DNA from: Enhydrobacter sp.
GTDB lineage: Bacteria; Pseudomonadota; Alphaproteobacteria; Reyranellales; Reyranellaceae
Reading direction: 5' to 3'
Length of the DNA stretch: 38,304 nucleotides
Assembly: GCA_026126105.1 (NCBI GenBank)
Contig: JAHCJV010000053.1
Span: 1 to 38,304, forward strand
In this document: positions 30,925 to 38,304 of the stretch, in pieces
How the letters are laid out: each line of letters begins with the position of its first letter
Numbering within the stretch: the stretch's first letter is position 1
Program-made: the position numbers and the translations under genes
Notes under the pieces: generated by a model
The model's database searches: none
Told to the model about the DNA's origin: nothing
The model's input: the letters and a program-made list of their open reading frames with translations, nothing else

Positions 30925-31664
30925 GCCGCTTTCTTTCTGAACGTCACCACCAGCACGTCGCGGTAAGCCGGTTGGGCAGGATTCTCGGGCTCGACCGGTG
31001 TAACGCCGTGGTAGCAGCGTGAATCGTCGACCAGCGCCGCGTCCAGCGGGTCGGTCAGAGTGAAGCTGCCGAGCGTGCGTTTCTCGAGATCGTGGATGGT
31101 GGTCGTGCCGCTGGCGATGTTTCGGCGGTCGACCAGCAGCACCAGCACGTAGTCGACGCCGTCGCGGTGCATCCCTTCGGGGGTGGGATGGCCGTTCTCG
31201 CCAGGCCGCGCTTCGATGCGGAACTGATGAGCCTCGATATGCCAGCGTGCAGTGTCGGGGGCGAGGCGACCAAAAAGCGAACGGCAATATTCGAGGACTG
31301 TACGCATCGTGGAGCCGTTGCCGATCTCGGGTTTGATCGGCTCGAACCAGCGGTCGATCCCGCCGTTGAGGCGATTGTAATCGAGCGTCTGATAGTGCGG
31401 CTGGTGCGGACGGCGCTCGATCGGGCCCTGCCTGCCCGCGGCCCAGACGCCGAAGCGGCGGCGCCGGTAGCGGCCGCCGTCGGCCATGTAGGTGTCGGTG
31501 AGCAGGTCGTTCCAGCTGTCGGCAAAGACCGGCCAATCGGCAAGGTTGCCGAAGCGGCCAAGCGCGGTGCGCATGTCGGAGGCCTCGACGAAGGCGTACC
31601 CTGCTCGCGCAACCGCGTTGCGAATGCCCGTTGCGTTCTGCAGTCCGGTCCCGATCTCGCTCAT
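30921..31664 (-). CDS. 2OG-Fe(II) dioxygenase of the BsmA / L-isoleucine hydroxylase type
   Basis: Non-heme iron dioxygenase of 247 aa, belonging to the 2OG-Fe dioxygenase family (PF10014-like) that includes BsmA and the Bacillus L-isoleucine 4-hydroxylase. The iron triad is H166 and D168 in EGMHRDGVDYVLVLLV, and H219 in CYHGVTPV. The PHQPHYQ block and the central SGTTTIHDLE are typical. Members characterised so far hydroxylate free aliphatic amino acids. The ATG at 31664 lacks a ribosome site; GATAAC ends 8 bp upstream, so translation may be leaderless. It is convergent with the SDR gene and divergent from an alpha/beta hydrolase gene. The exact amino acid is not predictable. Confidence 0.85.
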   Translation of the reverse strand: MSEIGTGLQNATGIRNAVARAGYAFVEASDMRTALGRFGNLADWPVFADSWNDLLTDTYMADGGRYRRRRFGVWAAGRQGPIERRPHQPHYQTLDYNRLNGGIDRWFEPIKPEIGNGSTMRTVLEYCRSLFGRLAPDTARWHIEAHQFRIEARPGENGHPTPEGMHRDGVDYVLVLLVDRRNIASGTTTIHDLEKRTLGSFTLTDPLDAALVDDSRCYHGVTPVEPENPAQPAYRDVLVVTFRKKAA

Positions 31665-31794
31665 TTTACTACGTTATCACTGTATGACCCTCAGCCGGCA
31701 AGCAACGTGCATGAAGGATTCTAGGGGGTTGGACCTTGTCCCACGATCTCGGGTACGTCTGAGGCAACTTGCACTAGAGGGCTTGGAGAGAACG

Positions 31795-32679
31795 ATGCCT
31801 TACGCGACCACCGACGACGGCGTGAAGCTCTACTACGAGGAGGTCGGCAGCGGCACGCCGATCGTGTTCGTGCACGAGTTCGCGGCCGACCACCGTTCGT
31901 GGGAAGCGCAGATGCGCCATTTCGGCCAGCGCCATCGCTGCGTCACTTACGGTGCGCGCGGCTATCCGCCGTCGGACGTCCCCGAGAGTCCCGGCAGCTA
32001 CTCGCAGAACCGCGCAACCGACGACATCCTGGCCGTGATGAAGCATCTCGGGATCGACAAGGCGCATGTCGTCGGACTGTCCATGGGCGGCTTCGCATCC
32101 CTGCATTTCGGCCTCCGACACGCCGCGCACGCCCTGTCGCTGGTGGTCGCGGGCGTGGGGTATGGCGCGGAGAAGGAGCAGCAGGCGAAGTTTCGAGGTG
32201 AGGTCGAGGTCGTGGCCAAATCGCTGCTCAGCGAGGGCATGCCCGCGTTCGCCGAGAAATACGCCTACGGTCCCACCCGCGTGCAGTTCGAGAACAAGGA
32301 CCCGCGCGGCTTCGCCCAATTCAAGAAGGAGCTCGGCGAGCATTCCGCGCTCGGCTCGGCCAACACCCAGATCGGCTGCCAGGGCCAGCGGCCCTCGCTC
32401 TACGATCTGGTAGAAGGGATGCGAAAGATGACCACGCCGACCCTCATCCTGACCGGCGACGAGGATTGGCCGTGCCTGGCGCCGTCGGTGATGATGAAGC
32501 GCGAGATCCCGACCTCCGCGCTGTCGGTGATGCCCAACTGCGGCCACACCATCAACCTCGAGGACCCGGACCAGTTCAACCGGATCGTCGGCGACTTCAT
32601 CGTCCAGGTCGAATCCGGCCGCTGGCCCAAGCGCGACCCGCGCGCTCTGGCCAACTCGATCACGGGGATGAAGAGCTGA
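31795..32679 (+). CDS. Alpha/beta-fold hydrolase
   Basis: A 294-aa cytoplasmic serine hydrolase. It starts MPYATTDDGVKLYYEEVGSG and has an oxyanion turn at FVHEFAADHRSW, the nucleophile S96 in VGLSMGGF, an acid strand LILTGDEDWPCL and the catalytic histidine in MPNCGHTINLEDPDQF. It resembles enol-lactonase and haloperoxidase-like hydrolases. The ATG at 31795 is supported by GGAGAG upstream; the frame runs further upstream without family similarity. It converges on an SDR gene, with 19 bp and a run of ten Gs between stops. The specific ester or lactone is unknown. Confidence 0.92.
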   Translation: MPYATTDDGVKLYYEEVGSGTPIVFVHEFAADHRSWEAQMRHFGQRHRCVTYGARGYPPSDVPESPGSYSQNRATDDILAVMKHLGIDKAHVVGLSMGGFASLHFGLRHAAHALSLVVAGVGYGAEKEQQAKFRGEVEVVAKSLLSEGMPAFAEKYAYGPTRVQFENKDPRGFAQFKKELGEHSALGSANTQIGCQGQRPSLYDLVEGMRKMTTPTLILTGDEDWPCLAPSVMMKREIPTSALSVMPNCGHTINLEDPDQFNRIVGDFIVQVESGRWPKRDPRALANSITGMKS

Positions 32680-32685
32680 CGGAAC

Positions 32686-32695
32686 GGGGGGGGGG
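32686..32695 (+). repeat. Homopolymer run of ten G
   Basis: Ten consecutive G residues in the 19-bp gap between two convergent stop codons. Such a run is prone to slippage or sequencing error, but it lies outside both genes. Confidence 0.9.
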
Positions 32696-32698
32696 CGC

Positions 32699-33454
32699 TT
32701 AAGCGGTCAGTCCTCCGTCGCAGACGAATTCCGAGCCGGTCGAGAAGGTCGACTCGTCGGAGAGCAGGAAGAGGATCATGTCGGCGACCTCTTCCGCGCG
32801 GCCGAGCCGGCCGAGGGGATGGAGCGCTTCGAGCCACTGCCGCCCGGTCATGTTGTCGATCGTGCCGGACAGGCGAGGGGCGATCATCGGCGTGTCGATG
32901 TAGCCGGGATGCACGGAGTTGCAGCGGATCCCGTATTTCATTTGGGCGCAGTGCATGGCGACGTTCTTGGTCAGCGATCGCACCGCGCCCTTGCTGGCGC
33001 AGTAGGCCATCGCGTAGGAGGCGCCGCGCAGCCCGAGCACCGAGGAGATGTTGACGATCGAGCCGCCGCCCGACCTTGCCATCGCGGGGATGGCGCTCTT
33101 GCAGCCCAGGAACGTGCCCATCGAGTTGACGTCGTTGACCCGGCGATACTCCTCGAGGCTGCAGTCCTCGATCGAGTTGCGCACGCCGATGCCGGCCGCG
33201 TTGAGCAGGCCGTGCAACGCGCCGTAGGTGTCGACTGTCGTTGCGACCGCTTTCTGCCACGCCGGCTCGTCGACGACGTCGAGCGGCACGAAAGCGGCCG
33301 ACGGACCGAGCTCCGCGGCCAGCGCGCGGCCCTTCTCCTCGTCGCGGTCCCCGACCACCGCCTTGCCGCCCTCGCGCACGACCCGGCGCGCGGTCTCCGC
33401 GCCGATGCCCGAGGCGCCGCCGCTGATCAGGACGATCTTGTTCTCAAGACGCAA
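32699..33454 (-). CDS. SDR family oxidoreductase
   Basis: A 251-aa short-chain dehydrogenase. SGGASGIGAETARRV is the cofactor motif, NAAGIGVRNS the asparagine region, VNISSVLG the serine, and MAYCASKGAVRSL the YxxxK pair. HPGYIDTPM and FVCDGGLTA end it in the usual way. The start is TTG at 33454 with AGGAGG 7 nt upstream. It overlaps the end of the preceding SDR gene by 11 bp, so both are translated from one mRNA. It is a paralogue of that SDR, with near-identical segments such as KYGIRCNSVHPG. It is the last gene of the Liv/acyl-CoA ligase operon. Confidence 0.93.
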   Translation of the reverse strand: MRLENKIVLISGGASGIGAETARRVVREGGKAVVGDRDEEKGRALAAELGPSAAFVPLDVVDEPAWQKAVATTVDTYGALHGLLNAAGIGVRNSIEDCSLEEYRRVNDVNSMGTFLGCKSAIPAMARSGGGSIVNISSVLGLRGASYAMAYCASKGAVRSLTKNVAMHCAQMKYGIRCNSVHPGYIDTPMIAPRLSGTIDNMTGRQWLEALHPLGRLGRAEEVADMILFLLSDESTFSTGSEFVCDGGLTA

Positions 33455-34229
33455 AGCCCGACCTCCTCATCAAGCCCGAGGTCACGCCGCCATCCGCCGC
33501 GAACTCCGCGCCGGTGACGAAGCGCGAACGGTCAGAGGCGAGCCACAGAATCAGCTCGCCGATATCCTCCGGCTCGGCCATGCGGCCGATCGGATGGTGC
33601 GAACCGATCATCTCCTTGCCCTTCTCGCGTCCCATCGCCTGCCACAGCGGATTGAAGATCGCGGTGTCGACGCCGCCCGGATGGACCGAGTTGCAGCGGA
33701 TGCCGTACTTCTTCTCCGCGCAATAGAGCGCCACGCTCTTGCTCAGCAGGCGCACCGCACCCTTGCTCGCGCTGTAGGCCGCCGGTCCGGCCGAGCCGAT
33801 CAGGGCGGCGATGGACGAGACGTTGACGATCGAGCCCTTGGGCGCAGGCTTGTCGGCTCCTGTCACCTTCATGCCCTCGATCGCGTATTTGCAGCCGAGG
33901 AACACACCTTCGGAATTGATAGCCTCGACCTGACGCCAGAGCTCGACGGTGGTCGATTCGATCGTGCCCCAGCCACCCGAGACACCGGCATTGTTGACCA
34001 GGATGTCGAGCCGTCCCTCGTGCTTCAGCGTGTCGGCGAGCAGAGCCTTCCAGGCGGGTTCCGAGGTCACGTCGTGCTGGACGAAGCGGCCGGGAGCGTC
34101 ATTTGCAGCTTGCTGTATGTCGGCCGAGATGACGGTCGCGCCCGCCTCGGCCAGCAGCGTCACGGTGGCGGCGCCGATGCCGGAGGCGCCGCCGGTGACG
34201 ATTGCCACCTGTCCTGAAAGTTCGTTCAT
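33444..34229 (-). CDS. SDR family oxidoreductase
   Basis: A 261-aa short-chain dehydrogenase starting at the ATG at 34229 (MNELSGQVAIVTGGASGIGA). The asparagine motif is NNAGVSGGWG, the serine is in VNVSSIAAL, and AAYSASKGAVRLL carries YxxxK. The PIGRMAEPEDIGELILWLAS end is typical. The frame extends upstream into the binding-protein gene only as a shadow. It lies 38 bp after the LivK-type gene and overlaps the next SDR by 11 bp. The paired SDRs, with similar sequences, may act on successive or alternative hydroxyl substrates of the imported compound. Confidence 0.93.
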   Translation of the reverse strand: MNELSGQVAIVTGGASGIGAATVTLLAEAGATVISADIQQAANDAPGRFVQHDVTSEPAWKALLADTLKHEGRLDILVNNAGVSGGWGTIESTTVELWRQVEAINSEGVFLGCKYAIEGMKVTGADKPAPKGSIVNVSSIAALIGSAGPAAYSASKGAVRLLSKSVALYCAEKKYGIRCNSVHPGGVDTAIFNPLWQAMGREKGKEMIGSHHPIGRMAEPEDIGELILWLASDRSRFVTGAEFAADGGVTSGLMRRSGFAS

Positions 34230-34267
34230 CGCGGCGCCACCATAGCGCCGGCGCCGCGATATTCCAC

Positions 34268-35434
34268 CTAGAAGCCGAGGTTCTCGGTGACGCGGACCCA
34301 GCGGCCGCCCTTGACCTCGGCGAGGAACGAGGAGTTCGCGCCCTGCCGGATGTTCGGACCGAAGGTGACCGCCGGGCCGTTGAAGATGTCCTTGTGGTTC
34401 TTGATCGCCTCCATGCCCTTGACGAAGGAGTCGGTCGTGAGATCCTTGCCGGCGTTCTTCAGGCCCTCGATGGCGAGGTCGGCGGCGACGTAGCCGTAGA
34501 CCGCGCCGATGTTGGGATCGACATTGAAGCGCTTCTTGTAGTCGGCGACGAACTTCTTGACCGACGCCACATCGCTGTCGGCGTAGGGCATCTCGGTGAG
34601 ACCCATGGTGTAAAAGCCGTCCATGCCCGGTGCGGCGCCGACGACGGCGTCGTAGGCGGCGGCCGAGCCGAGGAAGGTCACGTCGTTCCAGCCCGCCTTG
34701 CGGGCCGTAGTGTAAGGCACGATCGTGTCGCGCACGATGGTACCCATCGCGATCAGGTCGCAACCCGCCTCGCGCAGCTTGGTGATCGGGGCGGTGAAGT
34801 CCTGGTCGGTCGGCTTGTGCGCCGCCATGGCCACGACCTTCATGCCGAGCTTCTTGGTCTGCAGCTCGGCGCCCTCGACGATCTCCTTGCCGAAGTCGGT
34901 GTCCTGATACATCACGCAGACCGCCTTCTTGCCCTTCGTCTTGACGAAGTACTCGATGCCCGCACGGATCTGGTCGGTATAGGACGCCGCGCCGTAGAAC
35001 TTGAGCTTCTCGTACGGCTCGTACATCGAGCGCGCGGCCGAAAGCGGGAACAGGTTGGGGACACCCGCCGCGAACTGGTCCTTGAAGCAGGCATTGTTCA
35101 TCGGCGTGCCGAGCGGCCCGACGAAGGCGAACACCTTGTCGCGGTTGATCAGCTTGTTGCAGGCCTGCACCGCCTTGGGAACCTGGTAGCCCTGGTCCTC
35201 GACGATGACCTTGACCTTGCGGCCGTTGATGCCGCCCGCCTCGTTGGCTTCGTCGAAGCGCATCTTCACGGCGTTCGACGAGGACACGCCGTAAGTCGCC
35301 GCTACTCCGGAGAGATCGGTGGGCATGCCGAACGTCACTTCAGTCGCGGTGACGCCGCGTTGCTGCGCCCAAGCACCCGAGGCCGCCGCAAGGGCCGCCA
35401 CGGCAAACACCACACCCATTGTCGTTCTGGTCAT
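34268..35434 (-). CDS. Branched-chain amino acid-type ABC transporter substrate-binding protein (LivK-like)
   Basis: A 388-aa periplasmic binding protein of the Peripla_BP_6 type, with a signal peptide ending SGAWAQ (about residue 23). The mature start RGVTATEVTFGMPTDLSG is typical. Later blocks KVKVIVEDQGYQVPKAVQACNKLI, VFAFVGPLGTPMN, YQDTDFGKEIVEG and TYGVSSSNAVKM place it among Liv homologues, which often carry aromatic or aliphatic carboxylates rather than amino acids. AGGAGG lies 7 nt before the ATG. Its gene is 13 bp after the acyl-CoA ligase and in the same operon as livF and livG, so ligand capture and CoA activation are probably linked. Confidence 0.93.
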   Translation of the reverse strand: MTRTTMGVVFAVAALAAASGAWAQQRGVTATEVTFGMPTDLSGVAATYGVSSSNAVKMRFDEANEAGGINGRKVKVIVEDQGYQVPKAVQACNKLINRDKVFAFVGPLGTPMNNACFKDQFAAGVPNLFPLSAARSMYEPYEKLKFYGAASYTDQIRAGIEYFVKTKGKKAVCVMYQDTDFGKEIVEGAELQTKKLGMKVVAMAAHKPTDQDFTAPITKLREAGCDLIAMGTIVRDTIVPYTTARKAGWNDVTFLGSAAAYDAVVGAAPGMDGFYTMGLTEMPYADSDVASVKKFVADYKKRFNVDPNIGAVYGYVAADLAIEGLKNAGKDLTTDSFVKGMEAIKNHKDIFNGPAVTFGPNIRQGANSSFLAEVKGGRWVRVTENLGF

Positions 35435-35447
35435 TGCATTGCCTCCT

Positions 35448-37283
35448 CTAGCTTGCTTCGGCGTACATGCCGTCGATCATCGTCTTGTATTTTTCGCTGA
35501 CGAATTTGCGCTTGAGCTTCATGGTCGGCGTGACCTCGTCGTCCTCGGCGCTGAGCTGCTGCTCGATCAGCCGGAACTTCTTGATCGTCTCGACCCTTGC
35601 GAAGCCCGCATTCACCCGCTCGATCTCCGCCCAGATGAGGTCGGAGATCTCGCGCGCGCGGCACAGCGAGGTGAAGTCGGTGAAGGGCACGTTGGCGTCC
35701 TGGGCATACTTTGCCACGTTGTCGTAGTCGATCATGATCAGGCACGACAGGAACTTGCGCTTGTCGCCGATCACCACCGCGTCCGAAATGTAGGGCGAGA
35801 ACTTGAGCTGGTTCTCGATCTCCGACGGCGTGATGTTCTTGCCGCCCGCGGTGATGATGATGTCCTTCATCCGGTCGGTGATCTTGATGTAGCCCTCGTT
35901 GTCGACCATGCCGACGTCGCCGGTGTGCAGCCAGCCGTCGCGCAGGGTCTCGGCCGTCTTCTCCGGCTGGTTCAGGTAGCCCATGAAGATGTGCGGACCC
36001 TTGAGCAGGATCTCGCCCTCGGGCGATATCCTCGATTCGGTGTTGGGGGCGGTCACACCGACGGTCCCGAGCTTGATGCGATCGGGCATGCCGGTCGCAA
36101 CGCCGCAATTCTCGGTCTGGCCGTAGACCTCGCGCATGTCGACACCCAGCGCGCGATACCACTTGATCAGCTCCGGGGCGATCGGCGCGGCGCCGGTGCC
36201 GGCGAAGCGGATGCGGTGCATGCCGATGGCGCGCTTGATGTTGTCCAGCACGAGGAAGTCGGCGATGCGATGCGCGAGCTTGAGGAGCGGGGAGGGCTGG
36301 CGGCCGTCGAGCTCGGCCTCTGCCACCTTCAGTCCGATGCCGAGCGCCCATTTGTACGCCATGCGACCGATCCAGGTCGCCTCCTTCATGCGGATGGCGA
36401 TGCCGGAATAGAAGCGCTCCCAGATTCGCGGCACGGCGAAGAAGGTGGTCGGTGCCACCTCGCGGACGTTCTCCGGCACCGTCTCGACGCTTTCGGCGAA
36501 GTTGGCGATCGCGCCCGACCGCAAGGGCAGGAAGGTCGTGAAGGTGCGCTCGGCGATGTGGCAGAGCGGCAGGAAGGCGAGCTGCTCGTCGTCGGTGCCG
36601 AACGGGATGAAGGCGTCGGCGTTGCGCAGCTGGAAGATGATGTTGCGGTGCGAGATCATCGCGCCCTTGGCCGGTCCGGTGGTACCCGAGGTGTAGACCA
36701 GCAGCGCAAGCTCTTCGGCGCTCGAAGCCGCGATGCGCTTCTCCCACTCCCCCGGGTTGGCGGCGTCGTGCGCGCGGCCGAGCGCCATCAGCTCGTCGAG
36801 CGGCATCACCATCGGATCGTTGAAGTCGGCCAGCCCCTCCATGTCGAAGACGATGACATTGGCGATGGTCGGGCAGCGATCGCGCACGCCGATGAACTTG
36901 TCGAGCTGCTCCTCGTTCTCCACGAACAGGAAGCGCGAGCGGCTGTCGTTGACGATGTAGTCGACCTGCTTGGCCGAATCGGTCGGATAGATACCGTTCG
37001 ACACGCCGCCGGCGCCCATCGTTCCCATGTCGGCGTAGAGCCATTCCGGCACCGTCTCGGCGAGGATCGACACGACGTCGCCGCGCTGCAGTCCGAGCTT
37101 GACCAGTCCCATGCCCACGGCGCGGGCGCGCTCGCCGTACTCGCGCCAGCTCGTGGCTTGCCAGATGCCGAGCGTCTTCTCGCGGAACGCCGTCCGGCCG
37201 TCGCGTGCCTTGACCTGGTGCCAGAACAGCTTGGGGATCGTGTCGCAGCCGTCGACCTCGATCCGCCCGTCATAGCCATCCAT
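35448..37283 (-). CDS. AMP-dependent acyl-CoA ligase (long-chain FadD/FAA type)
   Basis: A 611-aa adenylate-forming ligase. YTSGTTGPAKGAMISHRN is the ATP motif, VYGQTENCGVATG the A5 motif, GWLHTGDVGMVDNEGYIKITDRMKD the A7 motif, and IITAGGKNITPSEIE the A8 hinge. It ends with LKRKFVSEKY, where the catalytic lysine of the C-terminal domain lies. The larger size and FLPLCHIAERTFT block match the long-chain (ACSL-like) branch commonly encoded within Liv-type transporter operons. GGGAGGG lies 6 nt before the ATG, and livF ends 24 bp upstream. The likely role is trapping an imported carboxylate as its CoA ester; chain length is uncertain. Confidence 0.93.
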   Translation of the reverse strand: MDGYDGRIEVDGCDTIPKLFWHQVKARDGRTAFREKTLGIWQATSWREYGERARAVGMGLVKLGLQRGDVVSILAETVPEWLYADMGTMGAGGVSNGIYPTDSAKQVDYIVNDSRSRFLFVENEEQLDKFIGVRDRCPTIANVIVFDMEGLADFNDPMVMPLDELMALGRAHDAANPGEWEKRIAASSAEELALLVYTSGTTGPAKGAMISHRNIIFQLRNADAFIPFGTDDEQLAFLPLCHIAERTFTTFLPLRSGAIANFAESVETVPENVREVAPTTFFAVPRIWERFYSGIAIRMKEATWIGRMAYKWALGIGLKVAEAELDGRQPSPLLKLAHRIADFLVLDNIKRAIGMHRIRFAGTGAAPIAPELIKWYRALGVDMREVYGQTENCGVATGMPDRIKLGTVGVTAPNTESRISPEGEILLKGPHIFMGYLNQPEKTAETLRDGWLHTGDVGMVDNEGYIKITDRMKDIIITAGGKNITPSEIENQLKFSPYISDAVVIGDKRKFLSCLIMIDYDNVAKYAQDANVPFTDFTSLCRAREISDLIWAEIERVNAGFARVETIKKFRLIEQQLSAEDDEVTPTMKLKRKFVSEKYKTMIDGMYAEAS

Positions 37284-37307
37284 CGTGCGCCCTCCCTGGT
37301 TCTCTCG

Positions 37308-38081
<774 letters not shown>

Positions 38082-38108
38082 GGGCGGGCTCCTCTCTGCC
38101 GTCATCCC

Positions 38109-38304
38109 TCAACCCCCCAGGTACGCGCGGACGACTTCGGGATGGGCCTGGACCTCCGCAGGCGTCCCGGTCGCGATCGGACGGCCGTAATTCAGCGCCA
38201 TCACGCGGTCGGACACGGCCGAGACCAGGCTCATGTCGTGCTCGACCATCAGTACGGTGACGCCGAGCAGGTTCTTGATGTCCTGGATCCAGAACGCCAT
38301 GTCC
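38109..38304 (-). CDS. livG: Branched-chain amino acid-type ABC transporter ATP-binding protein, LivG-like (C-terminal part only)
   Basis: The last 64 codons of an ABC ATPase whose 5' part lies beyond the right edge. LGVTVLMVEHDMSLV contains the switch histidine region, followed by SDRVMALNYGRPIATGTPAEVQAHPEVVRAYLG, the usual LivG ending. It is first in the visible part of the livG-livF-ligase-livK-SDR-SDR operon. Confidence 0.9.
   Translation of the reverse strand, partial: DMAFWIQDIKNLLGVTVLMVEHDMSLVSAVSDRVMALNYGRPIATGTPAEVQAHPEVVRAYLGG

Overview
This 38.3 kb window is GC-rich and densely coding. It carries about 35 protein genes, two of them cut by the window edges, and I see no RNA genes or CRISPR arrays. 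Gene content points to a metabolically versatile soil or water Alphaproteobacterium: AapJ-, DppA- and Liv-type solute-binding proteins, many SDR oxidoreductases, an M81 peptidase, two acyl-CoA ligases and MHS-type transporters. The genus cannot be fixed from the window. The general picture is uptake and breakdown of organic acids, amides or peptides and CoA esters.

Layout. 1-5046: partial AapJ-like amino-acid binding protein (-), M23 peptidase (-), pirin (+), orphan family-5 (DppA-like) binding protein (-). 5086-9950: a minus-strand catabolic run (2Fe-2S/FAD reductase, SDR, alpha/beta hydrolase, M81 metallopeptidase) followed by a small REP-associated tyrosine transposase bounded by inverted REP hairpins. 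10139-12268: PaaI-type thioesterase (+), then an overlapping pair of Asp/Glu (hydantoin/allantoin-type) racemase and PuuE-like deacetylase (-). 12269-13389: a lower-GC patch with a long palindromic repeat, an orphan one-TM protein and an operator-like dyad. 13390-20499: epoxide hydrolase (+), acyl-CoA ligase (-), aldo/keto reductase (+), persulfide dioxygenase-rhodanese fusion (+), MscS channel (-).

20624-29281: crotonase-fold protein lacking both usual catalytic glutamates (+). Next is a minus-strand group of an IPNS-like 2OG oxygenase, a second DppA-like binding protein and two tandem MHS-type transporters. Divergent from it are an enolase-superfamily enzyme and an acyl-CoA dehydrogenase-like flavoprotein (+). 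29410-32679: Crp/Fnr regulator (+), SDR (+), BsmA/IDO-type 2OG dioxygenase (-), alpha/beta hydrolase (+). 32699-38304: a minus-strand operon of LivG (partial), LivF, a large acyl-CoA ligase, a LivK-type binding protein and two overlapping SDRs. It looks like import of a carboxylate or amino-acid-like compound followed by CoA activation and oxidation.

No single locus is clearly a new defence or secretion system. The most distinctive points are the REP-bounded RAYT unit, the crotonase with both glutamates replaced, the mismatch between ribosome-binding site and reading frame at the reductase, two convergent gene pairs that share one CTAG as both stop codons, and the operator-like dyad over a consensus -10 box in the low-GC patch.
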